Below are positions 1 through 9,914 of a DNA stretch of 64,000 bases, in pieces. The translations under genes and the position numbers were made by a program. The stretch's first letter is position 1, and each line of letters starts with the position of its first letter. This DNA comes from Vibrio sp. FE10. GTDB taxonomy: Bacteria > Pseudomonadota > Gammaproteobacteria > Enterobacterales > Vibrionaceae. The notes under the pieces were generated by a model, which was given only the letters and a program-made list of their open reading frames with translations, was not told the DNA's origin and did no database searches. Where the stretch lies: NCBI RefSeq assembly GCF_030297155.1, contig NZ_AP028068.1, positions 1,240,001-1,304,000 on the forward strand. Direction: 5' to 3'.

Positions 1-3000
1 AGGCGATAAATATAACGATTACTGATAGTAACGGTTTTTCTGTCGACTACACCTCGGTTGTTTCAGGCAACTTGTGGAGCTTAAAAGACCAAGATTATTC
101 TGGCTTTGCGGAAGGGGAGTTGACCGTTGTCGCGAGTATTACAGATATAGCGGGTAATACTATTTCGTCCACTGACACCATTATTAAAGATACGCTAGTG
201 GAGATTGGAGTTGAGTTCTCTGGATCTGACGATGAGGTTTACAACCAAACAGAAGTCCTGAATGGTGTGTTGGTTGGTACTGTTGGCAATGTTGAAGACG
301 GTCAAACAATCTCTATTACCATCACCGATAGTGCAGGCACATCGTTAGACTATTCGACAACGGTTTCAGGCGGTACATGGACGCTGACTAATCAAGATTA
401 TTCTAGTTTTGCCGAAGGTGAATTAACGGTTGAAGCCAGTGTTACGGATATCGCAGGAAACACGGCGACCTCAGCGGATACAATATTAAAAGACACGCTG
501 GCGAACGTCAGTGTCAATTTCGATGGTTTTGGTGATGAGTATTACAACTCTGCCGAGGTCAGTAATGGCGCTTTAGTCGGCACGGTGACCAATGTTGAAG
601 ATGGCCAAGAAGTTTCAATCACAATCACCGATGTTGATGGCAAGTCAGAAAATTATACCGCTACGGTCACCGCTGGTGAATGGACATTAGTCGGTCAAGA
701 CTATTCCACTTTTGCTGAAGGCACTTTAACGGTAGAAGCAACGGTTACGGACGTTGCGGGCAATACTGCTACTTCTAGCGATACCATCGTCAAAGATACG
801 TTGGCGGATATCAGTGTCGATTTTGATGGTTTTGGTGATGAATATTACAACTCGGCCGAAGTGAGTAATGGCGCTTTGGTCGGAACGGTTACTAATGTTG
901 AAGATGGCCAAACCGTGTCAATCACCATTGCCGATGTTGATGGCAAGTCAGAAAATTATACCGCGATAGTTTCCGGTGGCGAATGGATTCTAATTGGTCA
1001 AGATTATTCAGCTTTCGCTGAAGGTACTTTAACAGTTGAAGCTACGGTTACGGACGTTGCAGGCAATACTGCAACTTCCAGCGACACCATCGTTAAAGAC
1101 ACGTTGGCGGACATCAGTGTCGATTTTGATGGTTTTGGTGATGAATATTACAACTCTGCCGAGGTCAATAATGGCGCTTTGGTTGGAACGGTTACTAATG
1201 TTGAAGATGGCCAAACAGTGTCAATCACCATTACCGATGTTGATGGCAAGTCAGAAAATTATACCGCGATAGTTTCCGGTGGCGAGTGGACTCTGATTGG
1301 TCAGGACTATTCGGGGTTTGCTGAAGGCACTTTAACGGTAGAAGCAACGGTTACGGACGTTGCGGGCAACACAGCGACTTCCAGTGACACAATAGTCAAA
1401 GACACGTTAGCGGACATCAGTGTCAATTTTGATGGTTTTGGTGATGAGTATTACAACTCCGCCGAGGTTAATAATGGCGCATTAGTTGGCACGGCGACCA
1501 ATGTTGAAGATGGTCAAGAAGTTACCATTATCATAACTGATGTTAATGGCAAATCAGAAAATTATACCGCTACGGTCACTGCTGGTGAATGGACATTAGT
1601 CGGTCAAGACTATTCCACTTTTGCTGAGGGGATTTTGACCGTAGAGGCTAGCGTTACGGATGTTGCGGGAAACACGGTCACTTCTAGCGACACCATAGTT
1701 AAAGATACGCTAGCCAGTATCACCGCAGAATTTGATGATGCAGATAACATACTCAACACTGAAGAAGTTCAATCTGTTCGTTTACAAGGTGTTGTTCAAA
1801 ATGTTGAAAATGGACAACCTATTACCGTCACAGTTACCGATAGCAATAATCAGTCTATAACGTTACAAACCGTAGTTATTGCAGGAGCTTGGAGCATCGA
1901 TGATGTCGATCTGTCTGCGTTTGCTGATGGCAATATTACGGTAGAGGCGGTTACCGTTGATATTGCGGGTAATGAAACGACGGGGACTGACAGCACAGGA
2001 CAAATTAATACCGTACCGCCTGTTATTGATATTGATACCTTGTCTGGTTTCAACATCTTGGATTTTCGTAGCGGCGATTTAACCACCATGCAAGGGACAA
2101 CCGATGTCTCCGAAGGCTTACCTGTTTACATCGAGATCAATGATGGTACTCAAACACTGACTTTTGTTGGAGTCGTGGATGCTTCAGGTGGCTGGCTAGT
2201 CGAGAATATTGATGTATCTAGCTTAGACCCATCTACTGAGTGGATTATAGATGCGAGAGTGGCCAATTCGATTGGCAATGAAGTCAGTGATGACATGCCA
2301 AGTATTATACTGCCAGGTTCAGTCTCATTTTCTGAAAGCACGGTCGGAATCTTCGGAGATCAGACCCAAGTTGCTGACATCAATATTCAGTTTGCTGACG
2401 AGTTTGCCTTTAGTGCAAACCAAGTCTCTGCCGAGGGTGTGACATCTCAAGGTCAATCTATCGCTATTGCATTAGAGTCTGACGGGCAAGTGCTCAAAGC
2501 AACACGAACCGATGGAACACTGGTTTTCGAAGCTAAGATTATTGGAGGCACCGTTGAGATCACCTTTTACCAAGCGGTTGACCAACAAGCTGGTGAAGAG
2601 TTACTTCAAACGGTGATCATTATCGAAGGTCTTCAGATTGATGACGATGGAACCACTGAGCTCGTTTTAGGCGAATTACCGATCACGATTCTAGATTCCG
2701 AACCTTTGCTGTTCGGCGAGTCTTACTCGATGGTTGAAGGTGAAACATCGTCAGGCAACGTTCTTAGCAATGACATTGACCTTGATACCGCTCTAACCAT
2801 TAGTAGCGTCGAAGTTGGTGGAGTCAGCAAGGACATTTCAGGTGCAACTCCTGCGGTGTTCAATACCGGGGATGGTGTATTGACCGTATTTGCCAATGGC
2901 CAGTGGACCTTTGAAGCAAATCGAAATCTAGATCATAACCAAGACCATACCGTTATCTTCAATTACGTTGCCGCTGACTCTAGTGGTGATTTTGGCTCTG

Positions 3001-6000
3001 CAACGGCGACCATTGATATCACTGATGGTGCAGCAGGACAGATATTGGATGATTCGAAAACGGTGACGGAAGTCGACGTTACCTCCGGTTCGCAAACCAT
3101 CAATGCTCAATTTACTATATTAGGTGGTTCGGATAACCCAGACCCAGATTCTATACAATTTAGCCCTGAGACTGTCGCGCAACTAGAAGCATTAGGTATT
3201 ACTTCGGGAGGCGACTCTACAGCACTTACTTATACTCTCAGCGCAGATGGTCTCATTATTACAGCTAAGCAAGGTGATGATGATGTGTTCTCGTTTTCAA
3301 TGACGACAACGGTCGACGGGAATAATGTACTTGCCGATATTGTATTAGTGATTGAACGCCCACTCGATCATGTTCTCACTAGTGATTTACTCACGATTCC
3401 GTTGAATATTATTGGTACAGATACTGATGGCACAGCTTTAGAAAACGGTCAAATATCATGGGTGATAGAGGACGGTAATGATCCGAGTTTGGTTCTTGAT
3501 TCAAATGTTTCAGTCAACGAGTCGGATTTAAGCAATGCTCCTGTCGGTGAAGTCAGTAGCACCGGAACCTTCAGTATCGGGATTGGCAGTGATTACTTAG
3601 ACAGTGTGTTCTTTGATCTAGCAGACCAACCTCAGCTCTTCAGCGGCGGTGAACAGATTTATTACACGGTTTCTGAGGATGGAACATTATTGACTGGCTA
3701 CGCAGGACCAGTAGTGGGTGGCGATGTTGCCTTTACTGTGAGTTTTGCCGCGCCCGTATCCGGTGATGTAGACAGCAGTGTGGATTATGTCTTCACTCTT
3801 TATAAAGGTTTAGATCAAACCAATGGTACGGATTCTCTTCCTTTTACTGTTACTGCTCGCGATTCAGATAATGATAAAACCAAACTAGACCTTAACATCT
3901 CTATTACTGACGGTGGTGAACCGTTTATTGGAAGTGGCACGGTTGAACTATCTGAAACACCTATCGCCAATACGACACCAGATGGCGTAAAACAAAGCGC
4001 AGTGGTCAATTTGGATATCACTGCATCGCATGATCCTATCGTTTATCTTGGTATTGATGTAACAAACGGTCAGGCGGTTTTAGATGGTGATGGGGAAGCC
4101 GTTACTCATAATGATGAAGCTTTAACTTGGAGAGACAATGGTGACGGCAGTTTCGATGCGATATTAAGTAATGGCGATGTCATTATGCAGATTCGTCTAC
4201 CTTCGGACTATTTCCTAGAAGCCAATGCCTCCGGTACAGTTGCCGTTGAGATTGATCTATATCGCTCTATTGACCATGGCACTGGGTTAAAAGATACCGA
4301 ATTGAATATACCGACAACAGTTGTCGTTATTGATTCAGACGGTTCGCGCTCCACTCAAGAGTCAGATATTAAAATATACGATGGTAAGGATCCTGCGTTC
4401 TCGATTGTAGGCAGCATATCTGTCGATGAAGATGGACTCATTGGTGATAACGAACAAACTGGGACTGAAGAGCCAAGCCCATCGATCGCTATTATCCAAG
4501 GCTCGGACGATATCGCATCAGTTTCAATCAACATCGATGCTTTTGATGCCCTTGGTTACAGCAGTGGCGGACGAGCGATATCCTTGCAAGACGTGAATGC
4601 CGATGGTTGGTATTACGCTCAAGATACGTCGGGTAACGATATCTTCCGAATTCGTTTTAACAACGACGGCACAACAGAGTTCAACCTATATGCACCGCTT
4701 GATCATGCCACGGGTGACGGTGAAAATAATCTTGCTGTGAATTTTGAATTGGTTGTCACTGATGCCGATGGTGATAGCTCAGATCCAGCCATTTACTCTG
4801 TCAACGTGACTGATGCAGTCCCTACTGCAAGAGACAGTTCCGTTGAAATGGTGGAAGGTGATAATCTTACCGGGCAGTTCTTAACAGAAGAGTTTGTAGG
4901 GGCAGACGGTGCGGAAATCATTAGCTTCACCTATCGAAACGTCACGTATACCTTTGATGATGTCGGTACTCCTATCACGATCAATCTTATCAACGACTAT
5001 GATAGTGGATCTACTTATGGTCAGTTTACTCTTTCACCTGATGGTAGCTATCAACTAACCACGAATCCCAATGTAACGACCAATCCTGCCGACCCTAAGA
5101 TCGTCGATGATATTGATTATTTGGTGCGAGATGCCGACGGCGATGAAGTGGTAAGTAATGCGGAGCTTGTATTAGACGATAACGAAGGCTTTATTCGTTA
5201 TGAAGATTCAGAAACCACAGAAGATAACGACGCCATTATTGTTGTGAGTGTTTCTACTGGAGACGTAGACCAAAGCGAAACCGTTACCGCTATTGAATTC
5301 TCAGAAGCCTCTCTGCAAGGAGGTAGCCTGTATTTGAATGGCGTATTGCTTCAAGTAGTTGATGGCAAGGTGACGCTTTCAGGTAATCAGTTAACGGCGA
5401 TTGATAGCCAGTTTACCGGCCCGAATGGTCAGTTGACGTATCGTCCTGCACTCCATGAATCGAATACGACCTCAACGGTTATTCTAGCGATCAACGCCAT
5501 CATTAGTACTGACACGGTTCCAAAAGAGCTGACCGCAAATGTCTCTGTTTCTGTTTTACCCGTAGCGGATGCCCCGGATTGGTCAGATTCTGTATTTACC
5601 TACCAATCCGTAGAAGATGATGCGGACCCAATTAAATTAGATATCACCGCTCAGTTAGTTGACCAAGATACATCTGAAGAATTGTCTTACACCATTAGTG
5701 GCATTCCAGATGGGCTGAATATCACCTTGAACGGAAACGCCGTTAAAGAAGGTAAAGAGTACACCCAGACCCAAATCGACAAAATGGAAATCAGAGCCGA
5801 TGAAAATCTCGCAGGTCGATTCGAGTTTGAGATTACAGCGATTGCAACCGAAGCGGGAAACACCTTCGCTGACCCCGCCGATAAAACGGCCGATATTGTT
5901 AATACAGTAGTTGTCGAGATTTCACCTGATGCTGATACTCCACATGTATCGGTTAAGGACTACAAAGGCTTAGAAGATGAAACCATCTTCCTCAAGAACG

Positions 6001-9000
6001 TGATTGATGGATCGCTAACGGATACCGACGGTTCTGAATCGTTAAGCTATCAAATCGAAGTGCAAGATGGTTGGTCTATCCAAGGCGGATTGTTTGACCT
6101 AATTGGCCCTAACACTTATTTAGTATCTGCGGAGGCCATCGAGAATGGTGTGGCTTATCTGCTACCAAAAGAAGACATCAGTTCGTTTACCGAAGATCTG
6201 TTTATTAAGGTTACGGCCGTGGCGACTGAATCGACCGTTGATTCATTAGATCCTATTAACGTGACCGCGCTTAGCGATACCAAAACCATCAATATTTTCC
6301 TCAAGGGTGTCGTCGATGAGCCTATTGTTGTGGATGGCGGCAATGCGCATTGGGAATATGACAGCGATACCAAAGTCATCAGCAACCAATCTGTTCTCAA
6401 TGAAGATGGTTTGATTCGTCTCGATTTTGTAGTCCAAACCTCAGATGACGATGTCTCAGAAGAGATTAATATACTCCTGACCAATATTCCTGACGGCACC
6501 TTGCTGGTGGATTCATTGGGTGAGCCTGTGTCGCTGACCATCGCCTACATTGACGATGTAACAGGCCCAGTATTCCAGGTTTCTAACGCCCAACTGAATG
6601 ATTTGTATCTCAAGCCAATTACTGATTTTAGTGGCGAGCTAGAGCTAACTGTTATTGCTATCTCGACAGAACCTGACGGTGATTCGGGCGAATTCCCGAT
6701 GACGTTGAAGGTAGAGTTAGCACCTGTTGTCGATCAAGAAGATGGTCAAACGGTGAGCACTCAAGGTATTGAAGATAGCCAAATTGGATTGAATCTTGAA
6801 CCATCTGTGAATCAAGATATTGATGGAAGTGAGTCTTTAACGGGATATGTGATTGATAGCCTTCCCGCTGACCTGACTCTTTATTTCGATGGCAGTGTTA
6901 TTGCCGTACCAGCTTCAGGGTTAGATTTAGAAAGTTTATTAGACTCTACGACGCCAACACTGTCCGAGCTTTTAAGTAGCGGAAGACTGTCAGTAACCGC
7001 TACTGAAGATTTGAGCGGTACATTTTCGATCCCAATTACTTACGAAGTTACCGACACTTCGCCGACAGGCGCGGCTGATGTAAAAGATATCTCGGGTTCA
7101 ATCAGTGTCACCGTTGATGCGAGGGTCGAGTCAGATACACGTTTAGAAAGTTCGGGTCAGCTGTACACTAGTGAGGACGGTTCTCCAGTCAATGTGTCTG
7201 ATGCCGTTACTTTTGTTGACGCTGATATGGATGGCTCAGAGTACTTAGATTATATCTTGATCGATGTGCCTGATGGTTATTCGCTGATTATCGATCACCC
7301 GAACGGAGCCGCTCAAGATGTTTCAGGAAACTGGATTATCTCTGCGAACGGTCTTACGAGTGACTCGATCCAAGAGTTGGCGCAAGAAATCTTGAGCGGT
7401 ATGACGATCTCCAGCCCAAGCGATACACCCGTTTTAGATATTGTGGTTCGTGCTCGTGTGATTGATGGTGAAGATTCGAAGTATATTGATACTTCATTCC
7501 AAATCCAGATTACTGGCCATGATGGCGGTGGCGGTACTTGTGACCCCGTTGGTCCACCAAGTCCCATTCAACCGGGTGGTGATATTAAGACGAATGAAGG
7601 TGAAGATATCGATTTAACGGGCTTGCTCAATACCGATGTCGCCAGTGACCCTGACAATACGATCTCTTTCTATATTCCTGCCGATTCTCTTCCTGAAGGC
7701 GTCGAGATTTCGGGTGATGGTGTTATTGCGGAATATGACGCGGCTGGCGAAGTGGTCGGTTACTCGATTACTGCCGATGGTCTCTCGAAACTGACGTTAA
7801 CCGGATTGGACGAAGACTTCGCTGGGTGTATTGATTTCACGATAGAGACGATTGAAACCTCACCGTGTAATGGTGAAACCGTAACGACAGCTCAAACCAT
7901 TAGTATTCAAGTACTGCCTGTTGTGGATGACATTACCGTTGCCACAGATTCCACAACAATCCAAGAAGACATTGCCACGGATCTTAATCTTGAGCTCGTT
8001 CTGGGTGATAGTGTTGAAGATGGCCAGTTAATCACGGGTGAAGGCAATAGTGCTACTGGTAAAGAGACCGTTAACTCTCTGACCATCACAGTATCAAATG
8101 GTGTGACACTATCGGAGAGTCCTGCTGATACTGGCTTGTTGGTTGATAACGGCAATGGTACTTGGACGGTAACGGATCCTAGCCGCTTGAGTGATGTGTT
8201 GGTAACACCACCAGAACATTACAGCGGCGAAATTACCTTAACAGTAACGGCAAATATTACCGATGAAGCGGATTGTGTCGTTGAAACGGATACGCAAGAT
8301 AAAACGACCGTAGTGACAATCACCGTTGAACCTGTTGCTGATGCGGCAAACTTGGTAACGCAAGATATTGTCGGCGACGAAGACAACTACATTTCACTGT
8401 CATCACTCAGCGCGGAGCTGATTGACCAAGATGGCTCTGAAAATATGTCCTTGGCATTGAAAGGCGTGCCTGAAGGTGCGGTTGTTGCGATAAAGGTCGG
8501 CGACAGCTACGAATTAGTTCCTAACAATGGCGTCGATGGCGGTACCTTTGATGGTAACCCTACTTACGAGTGGCAACTCGATCCAAGTCAGCTTGCTAAT
8601 CTCGTTATTATGCCGCCACGAGATTTCAGTGGTGATATGAATCTTGTTCTTGAGGCGATTACTCAAGAAATCGGCACCGCAGAAATCCGCTATACCGAAT
8701 CTGAATTTACCGTTGGTGTAAATCCTATTGGTGACAAGGTTGAGTTCTTCGACCTACCTGAACAACTGACGGGTAGTGAAGACGAAGGCATTGTTATTCC
8801 GCTTGATGCGAATAGCTTTGAGACTAATAGTGATGAGTTCTTATCAATTACCGTAACGGTGAATTCGACTTCGGATCCATCAGGTTTAGTTGGGCTAGAT
8901 CGAATTCGAATTGGATCAGAAACCAGTTCTTTCACCAATGTGGGTGGCATCATACAGGCGACGATCCTCGTTAAAGCAAGCTCTGTTGATGAGCTCGAAT

Positions 9001-9881
9001 TCTTTGCGGGCGATGCGTTTGGTAACCTCGATATTACGATTACAGGCCGAACGGTTGATCAAAATACCGTACTCGGAGAGTTAGTGGTCGACACGGGTGA
9101 CCCAAGCTCGCAAGACATGACGCTTATTATCACACCAGAACCTGACGCACCGTTACTAAGCGTCGAATACGCTTCAATTGTCGCAGAAGCGAGTGGCACG
9201 ATTCCTCTTGGTTTAGACCTTTCTCTTGTAAACCCTGCTGATTCAGAAGTGGGCTTCATTACAATTTATGATATTCCCGCAGGTTTGACGTTCTCACACG
9301 GCTCGATGGTCGATGGTCAATATGTGGTGGACTTGGCAGATGTACCGAATCTAGCGATTACGGGTGGCTATGATGGCGTTGACCCATTTGAACTCACCAT
9401 CGAACCTTCTGCTGAAATAGGCAACAACCAAGCGGTAGGATTACCTCAAACGGTATCGGTTGAATTTGTCGCGGAAGGGGACTCTACGATTACCGCGACA
9501 GATGATAATGACCTACTGATTGGCGGTGCGGGTTTTGATAAATTTGTGTTTGAATCATCAGGTTTAGGCAGTACAGAGGCGGCAAGTTTAGATGTGATTC
9601 AAGACTTCGATGCGTCGCCAAATACCGACGCCATTGACCTCTCTGGGATTCTTGGAAGCTTGGGAATTACGACGGGCTCGGGGGCCACACAATACCTAGA
9701 TTTAGAAGAATCTAGTAAGGGCGTGACGATTTCTATTAAACCTAATGGCGACGAAGACGTTCAACAAAACATCTTAATAGCCGATGTTACGTACGACGAT
9801 CTGTATCAAGGCGACAGTAGCAGTGCATTAGAAGCACAAATTTTACAAAAAATGATAGAAGACAATAATTTAACGCTGTAA
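1..9881 (+). CDS. Giant type I-secreted repeat adhesin (RTX/BapA-LapA-like), 5' partial
   Basis: Surface adhesin or biofilm-type protein exported by the ABC/HlyD/TolC system encoded just downstream. The frame is open from base 3, and the TTG at 72 is an internal Leu codon inside a repeat, so the real start lies upstream of the window; 3292 residues are visible. Order seen: near-identical 101-residue Ig-like repeats (to about residue 570, with motifs such as DVAGNTATSSDT), diverged copies to about 770, then T1SS-143/VCBS-like modules with recurring LDH/IDH motifs (770-1720), then about eight modules of roughly 110-190 residues carrying ED and DGSE motifs (1850-3150). The C-terminus has one degenerate RTX motif (GGAGFD) and a VCA0849-type type I secretion target domain ending in a Leu-rich tail. 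Only four Cys occur, all between 7539 and 8276. Any N-terminal retention module or LapG site is outside the window. The family assignment is secure; the ligand cannot be told. Confidence 0.93.
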   Translation, partial: AINITITDSNGFSVDYTSVVSGNLWSLKDQDYSGFAEGELTVVASITDIAGNTISSTDTIIKDTLVEIGVEFSGSDDEVYNQTEVLNGVLVGTVGNVEDGQTISITITDSAGTSLDYSTTVSGGTWTLTNQDYSSFAEGELTVEASVTDIAGNTATSADTILKDTLANVSVNFDGFGDEYYNSAEVSNGALVGTVTNVEDGQEVSITITDVDGKSENYTATVTAGEWTLVGQDYSTFAEGTLTVEATVTDVAGNTATSSDTIVKDTLADISVDFDGFGDEYYNSAEVSNGALVGTVTNVEDGQTVSITIADVDGKSENYTAIVSGGEWILIGQDYSAFAEGTLTVEATVTDVAGNTATSSDTIVKDTLADISVDFDGFGDEYYNSAEVNNGALVGTVTNVEDGQTVSITITDVDGKSENYTAIVSGGEWTLIGQDYSGFAEGTLTVEATVTDVAGNTATSSDTIVKDTLADISVNFDGFGDEYYNSAEVNNGALVGTATNVEDGQEVTIIITDVNGKSENYTATVTAGEWTLVGQDYSTFAEGILTVEASVTDVAGNTVTSSDTIVKDTLASITAEFDDADNILNTEEVQSVRLQGVVQNVENGQPITVTVTDSNNQSITLQTVVIAGAWSIDDVDLSAFADGNITVEAVTVDIAGNETTGTDSTGQINTVPPVIDIDTLSGFNILDFRSGDLTTMQGTTDVSEGLPVYIEINDGTQTLTFVGVVDASGGWLVENIDVSSLDPSTEWIIDARVANSIGNEVSDDMPSIILPGSVSFSESTVGIFGDQTQVADINIQFADEFAFSANQVSAEGVTSQGQSIAIALESDGQVLKATRTDGTLVFEAKIIGGTVEITFYQAVDQQAGEELLQTVIIIEGLQIDDDGTTELVLGELPITILDSEPLLFGESYSMVEGETSSGNVLSNDIDLDTALTISSVEVGGVSKDISGATPAVFNTGDGVLTVFANGQWTFEANRNLDHNQDHTVIFNYVAADSSGDFGSATATIDITDGAAGQILDDSKTVTEVDVTSGSQTINAQFTILGGSDNPDPDSIQFSPETVAQLEALGITSGGDSTALTYTLSADGLIITAKQGDDDVFSFSMTTTVDGNNVLADIVLVIERPLDHVLTSDLLTIPLNIIGTDTDGTALENGQISWVIEDGNDPSLVLDSNVSVNESDLSNAPVGEVSSTGTFSIGIGSDYLDSVFFDLADQPQLFSGGEQIYYTVSEDGTLLTGYAGPVVGGDVAFTVSFAAPVSGDVDSSVDYVFTLYKGLDQTNGTDSLPFTVTARDSDNDKTKLDLNISITDGGEPFIGSGTVELSETPIANTTPDGVKQSAVVNLDITASHDPIVYLGIDVTNGQAVLDGDGEAVTHNDEALTWRDNGDGSFDAILSNGDVIMQIRLPSDYFLEANASGTVAVEIDLYRSIDHGTGLKDTELNIPTTVVVIDSDGSRSTQESDIKIYDGKDPAFSIVGSISVDEDGLIGDNEQTGTEEPSPSIAIIQGSDDIASVSINIDAFDALGYSSGGRAISLQDVNADGWYYAQDTSGNDIFRIRFNNDGTTEFNLYAPLDHATGDGENNLAVNFELVVTDADGDSSDPAIYSVNVTDAVPTARDSSVEMVEGDNLTGQFLTEEFVGADGAEIISFTYRNVTYTFDDVGTPITINLINDYDSGSTYGQFTLSPDGSYQLTTNPNVTTNPADPKIVDDIDYLVRDADGDEVVSNAELVLDDNEGFIRYEDSETTEDNDAIIVVSVSTGDVDQSETVTAIEFSEASLQGGSLYLNGVLLQVVDGKVTLSGNQLTAIDSQFTGPNGQLTYRPALHESNTTSTVILAINAIISTDTVPKELTANVSVSVLPVADAPDWSDSVFTYQSVEDDADPIKLDITAQLVDQDTSEELSYTISGIPDGLNITLNGNAVKEGKEYTQTQIDKMEIRADENLAGRFEFEITAIATEAGNTFADPADKTADIVNTVVVEISPDADTPHVSVKDYKGLEDETIFLKNVIDGSLTDTDGSESLSYQIEVQDGWSIQGGLFDLIGPNTYLVSAEAIENGVAYLLPKEDISSFTEDLFIKVTAVATESTVDSLDPINVTALSDTKTINIFLKGVVDEPIVVDGGNAHWEYDSDTKVISNQSVLNEDGLIRLDFVVQTSDDDVSEEINILLTNIPDGTLLVDSLGEPVSLTIAYIDDVTGPVFQVSNAQLNDLYLKPITDFSGELELTVIAISTEPDGDSGEFPMTLKVELAPVVDQEDGQTVSTQGIEDSQIGLNLEPSVNQDIDGSESLTGYVIDSLPADLTLYFDGSVIAVPASGLDLESLLDSTTPTLSELLSSGRLSVTATEDLSGTFSIPITYEVTDTSPTGAADVKDISGSISVTVDARVESDTRLESSGQLYTSEDGSPVNVSDAVTFVDADMDGSEYLDYILIDVPDGYSLIIDHPNGAAQDVSGNWIISANGLTSDSIQELAQEILSGMTISSPSDTPVLDIVVRARVIDGEDSKYIDTSFQIQITGHDGGGGTCDPVGPPSPIQPGGDIKTNEGEDIDLTGLLNTDVASDPDNTISFYIPADSLPEGVEISGDGVIAEYDAAGEVVGYSITADGLSKLTLTGLDEDFAGCIDFTIETIETSPCNGETVTTAQTISIQVLPVVDDITVATDSTTIQEDIATDLNLELVLGDSVEDGQLITGEGNSATGKETVNSLTITVSNGVTLSESPADTGLLVDNGNGTWTVTDPSRLSDVLVTPPEHYSGEITLTVTANITDEADCVVETDTQDKTTVVTITVEPVADAANLVTQDIVGDEDNYISLSSLSAELIDQDGSENMSLALKGVPEGAVVAIKVGDSYELVPNNGVDGGTFDGNPTYEWQLDPSQLANLVIMPPRDFSGDMNLVLEAITQEIGTAEIRYTESEFTVGVNPIGDKVEFFDLPEQLTGSEDEGIVIPLDANSFETNSDEFLSITVTVNSTSDPSGLVGLDRIRIGSETSSFTNVGGIIQATILVKASSVDELEFFAGDAFGNLDITITGRTVDQNTVLGELVVDTGDPSSQDMTLIITPEPDAPLLSVEYASIVAEASGTIPLGLDLSLVNPADSEVGFITIYDIPAGLTFSHGSMVDGQYVVDLADVPNLAITGGYDGVDPFELTIEPSAEIGNNQAVGLPQTVSVEFVAEGDSTITATDDNDLLIGGAGFDKFVFESSGLGSTEAASLDVIQDFDASPNTDAIDLSGILGSLGITTGSGATQYLDLEESSKGVTISIKPNGDEDVQQNILIADVTYDDLYQGDSSSALEAQILQKMIEDNNLTL
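189..1706 (+). repeat. Five tandem 303-bp near-identical Ig-like repeats within the adhesin gene
   Basis: The codon pair for Asp-Thr that opens each unit recurs at 189, 492, 795, 1098, 1401 and 1704, a period of exactly 303 bp (101 codons). The units from 492 to 1703 are nearly identical in DNA. The unit at 189 is more diverged and the one beginning at 1704 is clearly diverged. A partial unit runs in from the left edge, so more copies probably lie upstream. Confidence 0.95.
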
Positions 9882-9914
9882 GTTAGATGTACAGTCTATA
9901 AAAGGAAGTTTAGA

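Noticed and set aside
72..74. Apparent start of the adhesin at 72
   Set aside because: It is a TTG Leu codon within a repeat, and the frame is open to the window edge; the gene is truncated, not complete.
189..1706. CRISPR-like periodicity in the first 2 kb
   Set aside because: The repeats are 303 bp long, in frame and coding for Ig-like domains; there are no spacers or cas genes.
6155..6541. 128-codon open frame on the minus strand inside the adhesin gene
   Set aside because: Shadow of a strongly coding plus-strand gene, with low-complexity Ser-rich translation and no ribosome site.
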